A stretch of 33,843 nt of DNA from Flavobacteriales bacterium (GCA_947453715.1 CANGHX010000010.1:1-33843), one strand, 5' to 3'; counted from the first letter of the stretch, positions 23,555-33,490 are shown. A program made the numbers and translations. The notes: generated from the letters alone by a model not told the origin.

Positions 23555-26074
23555 TTATATTCCAAATGTATCTGTTAATGAATCTTGTTGAACATCATCT
23601 GCAGCCGGTGGTAATATTTGCCCGCTGCATGAAAATTCACTTTCATCAATACCTTCTGGTTTCTCGAATGCTGTTGTAGAAATGCCAATTTTAGGATCTT
23701 TATAAACTTTCTGCATATAATAACCATAAATTGGTAAAGCCATTCTTGCACCTTGACCCCAATTCATAGATCTAAAACGAACTGAACGGTCTTCTGCTCC
23801 AACCCAAACACCAGTTGCTAATTCAGGAGTTAAACCTATAAACCAACCATCAGAGTTATTTTGTGTTGTACCTGTTTTACCAGCTGTAGGTGCTGTAACA
23901 TTCCCCCAAGATTGTCCACCTCGCAAACTTCCAGCAGTTCCAAAACGAACTACGCCTTCCATCATTCTTAAAGTTTCATATGCAACTGTTTCATTCAGGA
24001 CTTCTTTAGAATAAGGTTTTGCATTGTAAATAACATTCCCATTTCTATCTTCAATTCTCAAAATAGTTGTCGGACGATTATAAATTCCATGATTTACAAA
24101 TGTTGCTTGAGCTGCTACCATTTCATACAAAGATAAATCCATTGAACCTAAACACATCGCAGGAACAACATCATTTGGATGTAACTTAATATCCATATTC
24201 TCTAACAATTTCGCAATTGTTCTTGGACCTGCTACACCACCCATTTTTTGCATTACACCAACAGTAATATTATTTTTAGATTGTGCTAATCCATTTGCAA
24301 CTGAGCACATTCCTCCCGACATTCCGCTGGCATTTTTTGGGCACCAACGATCATCAATTACTCCATCAGCATTTCTTAAATCAACACAATGAGCAATATC
24401 TGGAATCATGGTACAAGGTTTCACAACTCCCATTGCTAAAGCAGATGCATAAACGAAAGGTTTTATTGTTGATCCTACTTGTCTTCTTCCTTGGCGCACG
24501 TGATCGTAAGCAAAGTGATCAATATTTACACCCCCAACCCAAGCTTTAACAAAACCTGTTTGTGGTTCAATAGAAACCAAACCTGCATGTAAAAAAGATT
24601 TATAATAACGTATTGAATCATCCGGTGTTAAAGTAGTATCTTTTTCACCTTTATAAGTAAATACTCTCATTGTGACAGGCGTATTAAACGCTTTTCTTAC
24701 TTCTTCATTTGAAGCACCTCTAGCCTCCATTTGCAGATAACGTGGAGAATTTAAACGAGCTGAACGCATTATACCATCTACTTCTTCATTCGTCGCATCG
24801 TTCGAAAATGGAAAATGTTTCAAATGCCTGTTGTTATCATCAAAAGCTGGTTGAAGATTTTCTTTTAAATGACGTTCCATAGCATCTTCAGCATGTTCTT
24901 GCATGTCAATGTTGATCGTTGTATAAATTTTTAAACCATCGCCATAAATATCCCAAGGTGCACCATCTTCTCTTTTATATTTTAATGTTCCATCTGGTTT
25001 TTTCTCCATTAAAATATTAGTCAACTCTTTGCGTAGTCCTTCTCTAAAATATGGAGCCATACCACGTTTGTGATCAACTTCTTGGAAATTACATTTCAAA
25101 GGTTTTTTGCAAAGTCTTTCGTACTCTTCCTGCGTTAATTCAACTCGTAAAGCTTTGTTTTTTGATTTACTATTTTTTAACCATTGAAATAATACTTGAT
25201 TTCTTCTGTTTACAGCTCTTAAACTATCTTCACCTCTTTTCTCTGCTATTTCAGCTGTAGTTACTTTACTTTCTGCAACTTCATTTTCCTCTGCTAAATA
25301 TGCTCTATAATTTTTAATCTGAAATGAATGAGGATTATAAAGTGTAGGATTTTTACACATCCCAATTAACATTGCAGCCTCATCTTTTGTTAAGTCTTTT
25401 GGCTTTTTATTAAAGTACACTTTTGCAGCATTTTCAATTCCAACGGCATTGTACAAGAAATCAAATTGATTTAAATACATGGTAATGATTTCCTCTTTCG
25501 TATATCTTTTTTCTAAACGAGTAGCAATGATGTTTTCTCTTGCTTTTTCTCCAACTCGACTAAATATTCTACCAATTTTCGTAGAAGAATTACCCGTGTA
25601 AGCTACACCATTTGCACGTGCAATATTTTCTTTATCACGTTGTTGAAGTGTAAATAGTAATTTTGCTAACTGCTGAGAAATAGTCGAAGCTCCTCCTGCT
25701 CCACCAACACTTACAACTGCACGACCAATTGCTTTGAAATCTACCCCAGAGTGATCCACAAAACGCTCATCTTCTGTTGAAATTAACGCATCTGTTACAT
25801 ATGGTGAAATGGCTTTATAAGGAACACTCGTTCTATTGATTTTCCAATATCTTCCCAATTCTGATTCGCCATCATCTGCGTAAACTACTGAAGCAAGCAA
25901 TTCTGGTGGATTTGCTAACATTGCTACAGGTGGAAGATCATCCTCCGATTGAAATAATAACAAGCATGAAACCAATAACAATGGAAACGTAGCTATAAAC
26001 CAAAACAAATAAGTTGCTTTCTTTTTCTGTTTATCATTGAAAACAAATTGTTTAGAGTTATTTTTGTTGCTCAT
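23555..26074 (-). CDS. mrcA: Class A penicillin-binding protein (PBP1a type)
   Basis: A bifunctional peptidoglycan synthase anchored in the inner membrane: it polymerises glycan chains from lipid II and cross-links the peptides. The 839 residues comprise a membrane segment (about 21-41), a GT51 glycosyltransferase domain with Glu101 in STEDERF and GGASTISQQLAKLLF, and a transpeptidase domain with the nucleophile Ser535 and Lys538 (STIK), SKN in AQSKNN, and KTGTT in AGKTGTTQNNSDGW. The short tail ends in a serine- and aspartate-rich segment. It follows rodA by 71 bases on the same strand, which ties it to the elongation cluster; class A PBP genes are often located elsewhere. Confidence 0.93.
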   Translation of the reverse strand: MSNKNNSKQFVFNDKQKKKATYLFWFIATFPLLLVSCLLLFQSEDDLPPVAMLANPPELLASVVYADDGESELGRYWKINRTSVPYKAISPYVTDALISTEDERFVDHSGVDFKAIGRAVVSVGGAGGASTISQQLAKLLFTLQQRDKENIARANGVAYTGNSSTKIGRIFSRVGEKARENIIATRLEKRYTKEEIITMYLNQFDFLYNAVGIENAAKVYFNKKPKDLTKDEAAMLIGMCKNPTLYNPHSFQIKNYRAYLAEENEVAESKVTTAEIAEKRGEDSLRAVNRRNQVLFQWLKNSKSKNKALRVELTQEEYERLCKKPLKCNFQEVDHKRGMAPYFREGLRKELTNILMEKKPDGTLKYKREDGAPWDIYGDGLKIYTTINIDMQEHAEDAMERHLKENLQPAFDDNNRHLKHFPFSNDATNEEVDGIMRSARLNSPRYLQMEARGASNEEVRKAFNTPVTMRVFTYKGEKDTTLTPDDSIRYYKSFLHAGLVSIEPQTGFVKAWVGGVNIDHFAYDHVRQGRRQVGSTIKPFVYASALAMGVVKPCTMIPDIAHCVDLRNADGVIDDRWCPKNASGMSGGMCSVANGLAQSKNNITVGVMQKMGGVAGPRTIAKLLENMDIKLHPNDVVPAMCLGSMDLSLYEMVAAQATFVNHGIYNRPTTILRIEDRNGNVIYNAKPYSKEVLNETVAYETLRMMEGVVRFGTAGSLRGGQSWGNVTAPTAGKTGTTQNNSDGWFIGLTPELATGVWVGAEDRSVRFRSMNWGQGARMALPIYGYYMQKVYKDPKIGISTTAFEKPEGIDESEFSCSGQILPPAADDVQQDSLTDTFGI

Positions 26075-26145
26075 TTTTTATAAATCTAATTTTATGTAAA
26101 AATAAAGAAATCTTTGATTCAATCGCCAATTCTTTTTAACTGATT

Positions 26146-27543
26146 TTATTGTAAAACATGGCTTCGCTGACTGTCTAATTTTAATAAAATAAACATCAAC
26201 ATTGAAAACGACATCATTGAAGAACCACCATAGCTGAAAAATGGAAGCGGAATACCAATAACTGGAGCAAATCCAATGTTCATTCCTATATTAACAGCAA
26301 GATGGTAAAATAAAATCATTACTACTGAATATGCATAAACTCGATTAAATCTTGATCGTTGTCGTTCGGCTATCATGATGATCCTAAGAAACATAAACAT
26401 GTATAAAACGATTAAAATAAAAGTCCCTATGAATCCCCATTCTTCAGCAAAAGGACAAAATATAAAATCGGTCTCACTTTCTGGAACGTGATTACTTTCA
26501 ATTGTTGCAACCGAAGCATTTGTGTAACCTTTACCTAATAATCCACCTGATCCAACAGCTGCCATTGCACGATTTCTATTGTAATCTTCCCCATTTGGAT
26601 CTTCACGTAATCCTAAAAATAATTCAATACGATCTTTTTGATGCTTTTTTAAACCTTGGAATAAATAATTTACGCTTGAAGCTATTGATGCAGAAAGCAC
26701 AAATGCAATAATAATAACGGTTGTAATTCTTCTTCTTTCTCGCTTAGTTGAAATAAATCTTAGAAAAATAAAAGCAATTAAACAGAAAACTACTAACGAA
26801 AGAATTACTCCAAAAAATCCAGGAATTGAAACCCCTGGTAAAAAACTAAATGTAATTGTATTATTACTTAATAACAGTGTTACAATACACAAAAAAACGA
26901 TCGCAAACATGATGGGTATAAAGTGGGTTCCTACCCATGTTTGTTTGAATTTAATTCCGGGAATCATATTCACTAACTTCAAAACCAAAGGATCATAAGT
27001 CAAACCTTCTCTATACATTACAAATAAAAAAGAGGTAAAAACAACAAATGTTCCAGCATCTGGTTGCAATAAAATCAAAATCATCGGAACAACCATGATA
27101 GCATTGGCTACCAAAACAGAATTTAAATTTTGCTGTTTGATATTTAATGAACTGATGTATCTTGCTAATAATAAAGCTGTTCCTGTTTTAGCAAACTCAG
27201 CTGGTTGAATACCAAAGCCACCCAATTGTAACCATGCCCTAGCTCCATTGATTGGAGGCATAAATAACACGATTATCAATAGTACTAATGTTGATAGATA
27301 AATTGGAACTGCAAATTTTCTGTAAATTGTGGAATCAATCAAAAACACCATTAATCCTAAAAAAAGTGAAACTCCCAACCAAACTACCTGCTTTCCATAT
27401 TTTTGAGAATAGTCAAATAAGTTTGGATGATCTGGATCTAGAGCAGTAGAATAAACAGTCGCCATTCCCATTATCAAAAATAGAAAATACGTAATTAATA
27501 ATGGCCAATCTAAATGGCTTGTTAATTTTTCCCCCTGTCTCAT
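26146..27543 (-). CDS. rodA: Rod shape-determining SEDS glycosyltransferase RodA
   Basis: RodA polymerises glycan strands during side-wall growth, working with PBP2. The 465-residue polytopic protein has the SEDS-family landmarks: FGIQPAEFAKTGTALLLARY, RAMAAVGSGGLLGKGY, PESETDFIFCPFAEEWGF and IPLPFFSYGGSSMMSF. It is about 95 residues longer than the E. coli enzyme. The extra length lies in the middle (about 190-300), with an additional membrane pair and a basic stretch (STKRERRR); I believe that extended versions are common in this phylum. It starts three bases after the mrdA stop codon. Confidence 0.94.
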   Translation of the reverse strand: MRQGEKLTSHLDWPLLITYFLFLIMGMATVYSTALDPDHPNLFDYSQKYGKQVVWLGVSLFLGLMVFLIDSTIYRKFAVPIYLSTLVLLIIVLFMPPINGARAWLQLGGFGIQPAEFAKTGTALLLARYISSLNIKQQNLNSVLVANAIMVVPMILILLQPDAGTFVVFTSFLFVMYREGLTYDPLVLKLVNMIPGIKFKQTWVGTHFIPIMFAIVFLCIVTLLLSNNTITFSFLPGVSIPGFFGVILSLVVFCLIAFIFLRFISTKRERRRITTVIIIAFVLSASIASSVNYLFQGLKKHQKDRIELFLGLREDPNGEDYNRNRAMAAVGSGGLLGKGYTNASVATIESNHVPESETDFIFCPFAEEWGFIGTFILIVLYMFMFLRIIMIAERQRSRFNRVYAYSVVMILFYHLAVNIGMNIGFAPVIGIPLPFFSYGGSSMMSFSMLMFILLKLDSQRSHVLQ

Positions 27544-27546
27544 TCA

Positions 27547-29412
27547 CTAATTTTTAAAAGACGCTTCTAGAATTCGTTTCTCTTTTTCTTTGTCTTTAAC
27601 TTTTCGAGTTAAATATTTTTCAATCATTAAACTAGCAGTTGGTGCAGCCCATGTTCCTCCAAATCCTGCATTTTCAATAAAAACTACAATCGCTATTTTT
27701 GGCTTGTCCATCGGAGCAAAACAAGTAAAAACAGCGTGATCCTCGCCTTGTGGATTTTGAACTGTTCCAGTTTTACCACAAACAATTATTTTTTCTTCAT
27801 TGTTAATTTTAGCTCTACCTCCAGTTCCACCTGAAACATAGACTACTCGTCTCATTCCTTCAATGATAGGTTCATAATGTTTTGAATCAATCATTGATTT
27901 ATGTTTTACCTTAAATTGAGGAAGTGAACCTTTATTTCCAATTGATTTTACAAAATGTGGTGTATAATACCAACCTTTATTTGCTATAATACATGCAATA
28001 TTAGCCATTTGAAGCGGTGTTAATTTTACCTCTCCTTGACCAATTGAAATAGATCGAATAGTAGAAAAAGCCCATCTCAAATGACCATACCATTTATCAT
28101 AATAAGCAGAATTTGGAATCAAACCTGGACGTAAACCTGTTGCATCTGCATCAAATTTTTGACCTAACCCAAAACTCATCATGTACTGATGCCATTTATT
28201 CAAACCAATTTCAGCATCTGCAAAAACACTTTTCTTTTTACCTTGCTGTAAAATGCGTCTTGTAACTGCATAATAATATGGATTACACGAAAATTTAATT
28301 GCATCCATTAAATTCCCTGCACTTGGATGATTATGACATCCCACCAAACCTTTATTACAAGGAAAACCTGATTCAGGTGTTATTACTCCCTCTTGAAGTC
28401 CAATTAATGATTGTAGTAATTTGAATATTGATCCAGGAGGATATTCTGCTGCTAAAGGCCTAGGAAATAATGGCATGTCTTTATCCAGTATTAATTTTGG
28501 ATAATTTTTAGCAATGTTTCTATTCCCTACCATTAAATTTGGATCATAAGTTGGAGATGATACTAAGGCTAAAATTTCACCTGTTGAAGGTTCAATAGCA
28601 ACGATACAACCCCTTTTTCCATTCATCAATCTCTCACCATATTCTTGCAGTAAAATATCAATTCCTAACCTAAAATTTGGCCCTTGCTTAGCAATTGTGT
28701 CGTAAATTCCATCCATGTACGGTTTCAACTCATTGTTTCTAGCTGAAGTTACAATGTATCGAATTCCTTTTTGACCTCTTAATTCCTTTTCATAAAAACG
28801 TTCAATACCTGCACGCCCAATATTATCGCCTCTCCTATAAAAATGATCTTCTTTTATTTCCTCTTCATTGACTTCTGATAGGTAACCAAAAATATTTGCG
28901 CCATTTGGATAAGTATAACTTCTCATACTTGTAATTTCCTCATAAAATCCAGGAAATTTATCTAAATGCGGTGCAATGGTTGCTATTTCTTCCAAGGTCA
29001 TTTCCTTGATAAATGCATAAGGTCGGTCACTTTGATAATTTGGTTTTTTCCTATAATTATCGTTTTTATCTCGATATGTTCCTTGTTCTTTAACGATAGC
29101 TTTAAAACGAATAGCAACTGAATCTCTAGACCAACCTAATACTTTTGCGAATGCAGCTGTATCTAAATGTTTAATCTCATCTTCGATAAACATTAAGTTA
29201 TAATATGTTCGATTAGATACAACTTTCACCCCTTTTCTATCAAAAATAGCTCCTCTTGGCGGTACAATTTGTTTCCTTTTTTCAGCAATTTCTTGTGCTC
29301 TTAATGTCCAAGAATCATCTATGACCTGCATGAAAAATAATCGGACAATATAGATTAATCCAACTGTAATGATAAAAACAATGATTACATACTTTCTTGC
29401 GTCGAAATTCAT
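27547..29412 (-). CDS. mrdA: Penicillin-binding protein 2, elongation transpeptidase
   Basis: This class B PBP cross-links peptidoglycan in the elongasome. The 621-residue protein has an N-terminal membrane anchor (about 9-29), a pedestal domain containing QIVPPRGAIFDRKG, and a transpeptidase domain with Ser328 and Lys331 (PGSIFKLLQ), SCN in KFSCNPYYY, and KTGT in CGKTGTVQNPQGEDHAVF. The C-terminus is rich in lysine and glutamate. It overlaps mreD by four bases and is followed after three bases by rodA, its partner enzyme, so translation of mreD, mrdA and rodA is very likely coupled. Confidence 0.94.
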   Translation of the reverse strand: MNFDARKYVIIVFIITVGLIYIVRLFFMQVIDDSWTLRAQEIAEKRKQIVPPRGAIFDRKGVKVVSNRTYYNLMFIEDEIKHLDTAAFAKVLGWSRDSVAIRFKAIVKEQGTYRDKNDNYRKKPNYQSDRPYAFIKEMTLEEIATIAPHLDKFPGFYEEITSMRSYTYPNGANIFGYLSEVNEEEIKEDHFYRRGDNIGRAGIERFYEKELRGQKGIRYIVTSARNNELKPYMDGIYDTIAKQGPNFRLGIDILLQEYGERLMNGKRGCIVAIEPSTGEILALVSSPTYDPNLMVGNRNIAKNYPKLILDKDMPLFPRPLAAEYPPGSIFKLLQSLIGLQEGVITPESGFPCNKGLVGCHNHPSAGNLMDAIKFSCNPYYYAVTRRILQQGKKKSVFADAEIGLNKWHQYMMSFGLGQKFDADATGLRPGLIPNSAYYDKWYGHLRWAFSTIRSISIGQGEVKLTPLQMANIACIIANKGWYYTPHFVKSIGNKGSLPQFKVKHKSMIDSKHYEPIIEGMRRVVYVSGGTGGRAKINNEEKIIVCGKTGTVQNPQGEDHAVFTCFAPMDKPKIAIVVFIENAGFGGTWAAPTASLMIEKYLTRKVKDKEKEKRILEASFKN

Positions 29413-29924
29413 CTTTCTTTTGGCTTACTAACGAATACTACTTGTAAAAGTATACAAAGAAGATAGGATATTGGTAAACTTAAGATAGTTTTTTGGAAAA
29501 TAAATAATATTTCATTCCACTTAAACATTTCGAACATGAAGAACCAGAAATGATGAATAAGTAGAAGTATACCGAAAACATAAATAAACCATCTCTGACC
29601 CATTTCAGATATAGATCCTTCTTTATTTGAATCATATCCATCACGTGGAGCGAAAATCTTGAAAATAAATGGTCTCATATAAGCAAGAACTAAAAGGGAT
29701 GAAGTATGAAGTCCATATGTATTAGATAATGCATCTATGCTTAGTCCCATAATACAAGCGATGACCAACAATAACATCGCATTGATTTCAAAAGGAAGTA
29801 ACACAATAAACAAAGGATAAATCATCGGATGAATACCAAGACCTACTTCCAACTGATTGAAAATCAATGATTGCGCTAACACAAAAAATAAAAATCTAAA
29901 TAATTGTACTAAGATTAATCTCAT
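29409..29924 (-). CDS. mreD: Rod shape-determining membrane protein MreD
   Basis: The 171-residue, highly hydrophobic protein has five to six membrane segments and sits exactly between mreC and mrdA, with four-base overlaps at both ends. Sequence identity of MreD proteins is low in general, so the call relies on size, topology and position. Typical local features are an N-terminal QLFRFLFFVLAQSLIFNQL and an internal GLSIDALSNTYGLH, matching the 'G-L-D' region of the family. It is thought to link MreC and the PBP2-RodA pair in the inner membrane. Confidence 0.85.
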   Translation of the reverse strand: MRLILVQLFRFLFFVLAQSLIFNQLEVGLGIHPMIYPLFIVLLPFEINAMLLLVIACIMGLSIDALSNTYGLHTSSLLVLAYMRPFIFKIFAPRDGYDSNKEGSISEMGQRWFIYVFGILLLIHHFWFFMFEMFKWNEILFIFQKTILSLPISYLLCILLQVVFVSKPKER

Positions 29925-30760
29925 TCTTCTTTATCTTCTGGTATTGTTTCCTCTAATTTACTTTGCTCTTCTTGAAATAAATTCTTTACGATGTAAACAT
30001 TTTGAATTTTTCTGTAATCTTCTGAATAAACTAAAGATACATCCCAAAGTGGTTTTCCTTCAACTGTTCCCAATTTTAAGATTCTTCCTACCATTATTCC
30101 TCTTGGGAAAATACCAGAACCACCTCTTGTTACAACTTTAGACCATTTTTTTATTTTAATATCGTTAGAAATACCATCTATTGAACCAATACGGGCACTT
30201 CTTCCGTTCCATTTTAATAATCCAAATGCTCCTGAATTTTCAATCATTACATCTAAATTAATATCAGCAGTAAGGACCGATTTGACAACTGCATAATTGG
30301 CACTTGTGTTGTGTATGACCCCTACAATTCCTTTATCTGAAAATACACCATCTCCTCTTTTTACACCTTTTGCACTTCCAATATTTAATGTAAAGTAATT
30401 GTTTCGTTTATCAAATGTAGAGTTGATGACTACTGCTGGAATGTAATCGTATTGTTGTTTGAATAATGTATCGTTTATTTTTACGATTCCATTGCTCAAT
30501 CGAATAAATGTATTTGGATTCTTTTTTCTTAAACGAATATTCTCTTTTTGTAATTTTTCGTTATTAGAACTTAAGTTCCAATGCTTTGTAAACTCATATT
30601 CAACACTTAAAAATGAACCTGCAACTGCAGATGCTGTGGTAAGATATTGAGAACGAGGAAAATTTAATGAAGAAAAATAATTTGACAAGGCAAAAACTTG
30701 CAACAGAACGAACAATAAGAATACTCGAAAACGTCGAAAAAAAGCCCTTAAATTATGCAT
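29921..30760 (-). CDS. mreC: Rod shape-determining protein MreC
   Basis: MreC is a bitopic protein whose periplasmic part activates the PBP2-RodA synthase. The 279-residue product has one membrane segment (about 10-30), a coiled coil (about 63-85, EKLQKENIRLRKK) and a beta-domain with the motifs AVVINSTFDKRNNYFTLNIG, KGVKRGDGVFSDKGIVGVI and VVTRGGSGIFPRGIMVGRI. The tail is acidic. It overlaps mreD by four bases. A hairpin terminator and a promoter-like box lie between it and mreB, so it may have an initiation point of its own. Confidence 0.92.
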   Translation of the reverse strand: MHNLRAFFRRFRVFLLFVLLQVFALSNYFSSLNFPRSQYLTTASAVAGSFLSVEYEFTKHWNLSSNNEKLQKENIRLRKKNPNTFIRLSNGIVKINDTLFKQQYDYIPAVVINSTFDKRNNYFTLNIGSAKGVKRGDGVFSDKGIVGVIHNTSANYAVVKSVLTADINLDVMIENSGAFGLLKWNGRSARIGSIDGISNDIKIKKWSKVVTRGGSGIFPRGIMVGRILKLGTVEGKPLWDVSLVYSEDYRKIQNVYIVKNLFQEEQSKLEETIPEDKEE

Positions 30761-30770
30761 TATATAAACG

Positions 30771-30799
30771 AAAAAAGTCCCGAGAATTTCCCGGGACTA
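30771..30799 (-). terminator. Intercistronic terminator between mreB and mreC
   Basis: On the minus strand AGTCCCG (30799-30793) pairs with CGGGACT (30783-30777), and six T residues follow. The T run ends only about 12 bases before the mreC start. It should cut most transcripts coming from mreB. Confidence 0.7.
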
Positions 30800-30800
30800 C

Positions 30801-30834
30801 AAATATAATTGAAATATATTAATCTTTAATCAAG
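30801..30834 (-). promoter_or_regulatory. Candidate promoter for mreC, overlapping the end of mreB
   Basis: The minus strand reads TATATTTG at 30808-30801, an exact TAnnTTTG box, with a TTG 23 bases upstream (30834-30832) inside the last mreB codons. The expected start of transcription (about 30794) falls inside the first arm of the terminator hairpin. Confidence 0.4.
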
Positions 30835-31844
30835 AATTGGTAACGTTCTACATTTTTCAATGCGATACTTGTTCCTCTTGCTACCGCTCTAAGTGGATCT
30901 TCAGCAATATGAACAGGTAACTTTGTTTTTGCAGAGATACGTTTATCTAAACCTCTCAACATTGAACCACCACCTGCTAAGTAAATACCTGTCTTGTAAA
31001 TATCCGCAGATAATTCTGGTGGAGTCATCTCCAATGCACTTAAAATCGCCTCTTCAATTTTACAAATTGTTTTATCTAAAGCATGAGCAATCTCCGTATA
31101 ACTAACAACAATCTCTTTTGGAATACCTGTCATTAAATCTCGTCCACGAACAGCAAAATCTTCTGGTGGAGTATCTAATTCTGGTAATGCAGCACCTACT
31201 TGAATTTTGATTTGCTCTGCAGTACGTTCACCAACTAAAATATTGTGTTGGCGACGCATGTACTCTTCAATATCATTTGTAAAATCATCACCCGCAATAC
31301 GAATTGATTTATCACAAACAATACCTCCTAAAGCGATGACAGCAATTTCTGATGTACCACCACCTATATCAATAATCATGTTACCCATTGGTTCTTCCAC
31401 ATCAATACCGATACCGATTGCAGCAGCCATTGGCTCATGAATTAAATATACTTCTTTTGCTCCTGCATGTTCAGCAGAATCACGTACAGCACGTTTCTCT
31501 ACCTCAGTAATACCTGAAGGAATACAAATTACCATTCGAAGAGCAGGATTAAACAAACTTCTACCTGGATTAATCATTTTGATCATTCCACGAATCATTT
31601 GTTCTGCACTTTGGAAATCCGCAATTACACCATCTTTTAACGGACGAACCGTTTCAATCAGTTTGTGCGTTTTACCGTGCATTTGTTGTGCTTTCTTCCC
31701 AATGGCAACAATTTTACCACTTTGAATGTCTCTTGCAACAATAGACGGCTCATCTACCACTACTTTATCATTCATGATAATTAGTGTATTCGCTGTCCCT
31801 AAGTCGATCGCAATTTCTTGCGTTAAAAAGCTAAATAATCCCAT
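30819..31844 (-). CDS. mreB: Rod shape-determining actin homologue MreB
   Basis: MreB forms short membrane-bound filaments that place the elongation machinery around the cell. The 341-residue length is standard. Landmarks are the N-terminal FSFLTQEIAIDLGTANTLI (phosphate 1 loop), MVICIPSGITEVEKRAVRD, HEPMAAAIGIGIDV, the phosphate 2 loop IDIGGGTSEIAVIALGG, and the adenosine motif YLAGGGSMLRGLD. It lies 94 bases downstream of purH on the same strand; no exact TAnnTTTG box was found in this gap, so its promoter is not identified. A terminator directly follows. Confidence 0.97.
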   Translation of the reverse strand: MGLFSFLTQEIAIDLGTANTLIIMNDKVVVDEPSIVARDIQSGKIVAIGKKAQQMHGKTHKLIETVRPLKDGVIADFQSAEQMIRGMIKMINPGRSLFNPALRMVICIPSGITEVEKRAVRDSAEHAGAKEVYLIHEPMAAAIGIGIDVEEPMGNMIIDIGGGTSEIAVIALGGIVCDKSIRIAGDDFTNDIEEYMRRQHNILVGERTAEQIKIQVGAALPELDTPPEDFAVRGRDLMTGIPKEIVVSYTEIAHALDKTICKIEEAILSALEMTPPELSADIYKTGIYLAGGGSMLRGLDKRISAKTKLPVHIAEDPLRAVARGTSIALKNVERYQFLIKD

Positions 31845-31938
31845 TTTCTCTTGGTGCTTTTTTTAGAAGCTTGAATTGTTACATAGTTTCTTCGTAAAAA
31901 CTGAAATTTTGTTACACTTTTTGTGAAAAAAATTTCAA

Positions 31939-33468
31939 TTAATGTTTGAAGTGTCTATTTCCTGTGAACACCATTGCAATATTATGCTCGTTACAGTAAT
32001 CAATTGAAAGATCATCTTTAATAGATCCTCCTGGTTGAATAACTGCTTTAATCCCTTCATTTCCTGCGATTTCAACACAGTCTGGGAAAGGGAAAAATGC
32101 ATCAGATGACATAACTGAACCATTCAAATCAAAACCAAATGATTTTGCTTTATGAATTGCTTGTGTTAATGCATCAACACGTGAAGTTTGACCCGTACCA
32201 CATGCTAATAATTGATTTCCTTTCGCTAAAACTATTGTGTTTGATTTCACGTGTTTCACAATTTTATTCGCAAACAATAAATCTTTCACTTCTTGTTCAG
32301 AAGGCGTTAATTTTGTTCTTGTTTCTAATTGTGCAGCAGTTTCAGTAACTAAATCTTTATCTTGTTCCAATACACCATTCAAAATAGTTCTGAATTGACG
32401 TTTTGGTAAAGTAATATCTTTTTGTGCTAAGATGATACGATTCTTTTTGCTTTTCAATAATTCTAAAGCTTCTGCATTGTAAGAAGGTGCTATAACTACT
32501 TCACAAAATAATTCATTGATTTCAACAGCAGTCTCCAAATCAATTTCTTTGTTTGCTATTAAAATTCCTCCAAACGCACTCACTGGATCACCTGCCAATG
32601 TATCAATGTAAGCTTGTTTTAAAGTCGAACGAATTGCTAAACCACATGGATTATTGTGTTTTAAAATAGCAAACGTTGGATCTTCATTTTTAAATTCATT
32701 CATTAAATTTACAGCAGCATCAACATCTAACAAGTTATTGTAAGACAATTCTTTACCATGTAATTTATCAAATATAGCATCTAAATCTCCATGGAAAATT
32801 CCTTTTTGATGAGGGTTTTCTCCGTAACGTAAAACTTGTGCTTGTTGAATACTTTGTTTAAACGCTTCTGTTTCTCCTTGATTAAAATAATTAAAGATGT
32901 GCGTGTCATAATGAGAAGATACGTTAAATGCATCTCTTGCAAAAGTATATCGCTCTTCTAATGTAGTTGAACCTGCACCGTTAGTTAGAATTTCTTCGAA
33001 TCTTGCATATTGGGCTTGACTTGGAATAATCACAACATCTTTATGATTTTTTGCTGCTGCACGAATTAAAGAAATACCACCGATATCAATTTTTTCAATA
33101 ATTGCGTCATGCGCTGCACCTGAAGCTACAGTTGCTTCAAAAGGATATAAATCTACGATTACTAAATCCAAATTTGGAATTTCGTACTCTGCAATTTGTG
33201 CTTGATCTTCTTGTAAATCTCTTCTGTTTAAGATACCACCAAAAATTTTTGGGTGTAATGTTTTGACACGTCCTCCTAAAATTGAAGGATAAGAAGTTAA
33301 ATCTTCCACTCTTTCAACTGGAATACCTAATTCTTCTATAAATGATTGTGTACCACCTGTTGAATAGATAGTAACATTGTAGGCATGTAATTTACGAACA
33401 ATCGGCTCTAAACCCGTTTTGTCATATACTGAAATTAATGCAGATGTAATTTTTTTTGATGTACTCAT
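31939..33468 (-). CDS. purH: Bifunctional IMP cyclohydrolase / AICAR formyltransferase
   Basis: PurH performs the last two steps of purine synthesis: formylation of AICAR with 10-formyl-THF and ring closure to IMP. The 509-residue protein has an N-terminal methylglyoxal-synthase-like cyclohydrolase domain (about 1-150; ALISVYDKTGLEPIV, YSTGGTQSFIEELG, GGRVKTLHPKIFGGIL) and a C-terminal transformylase domain with RYGENPHQKG, the catalytic lysine-histidine pair in ILKHNNPCGLA, DPVSAFGGI, SSDAFFPFPD, IQPGGSIKDD and the terminal MVFTGNRHFKH. It is complete. It has its own candidate promoter and a dyad upstream, and precedes mreB on the same strand. Confidence 0.97.
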   Translation of the reverse strand: MSTSKKITSALISVYDKTGLEPIVRKLHAYNVTIYSTGGTQSFIEELGIPVERVEDLTSYPSILGGRVKTLHPKIFGGILNRRDLQEDQAQIAEYEIPNLDLVIVDLYPFEATVASGAAHDAIIEKIDIGGISLIRAAAKNHKDVVIIPSQAQYARFEEILTNGAGSTTLEERYTFARDAFNVSSHYDTHIFNYFNQGETEAFKQSIQQAQVLRYGENPHQKGIFHGDLDAIFDKLHGKELSYNNLLDVDAAVNLMNEFKNEDPTFAILKHNNPCGLAIRSTLKQAYIDTLAGDPVSAFGGILIANKEIDLETAVEINELFCEVVIAPSYNAEALELLKSKKNRIILAQKDITLPKRQFRTILNGVLEQDKDLVTETAAQLETRTKLTPSEQEVKDLLFANKIVKHVKSNTIVLAKGNQLLACGTGQTSRVDALTQAIHKAKSFGFDLNGSVMSSDAFFPFPDCVEIAGNEGIKAVIQPGGSIKDDLSIDYCNEHNIAMVFTGNRHFKH

Positions 33469-33490
33469 CTTTAAACTTAAAAAGGAAGTG

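Noticed and set aside
24283-24549. Plus-strand open frame of 88 codons within the class A PBP gene
   Set aside because: It mirrors the transpeptidase-coding region; the translation (leucine- and histidine-rich) looks like an antisense shadow.
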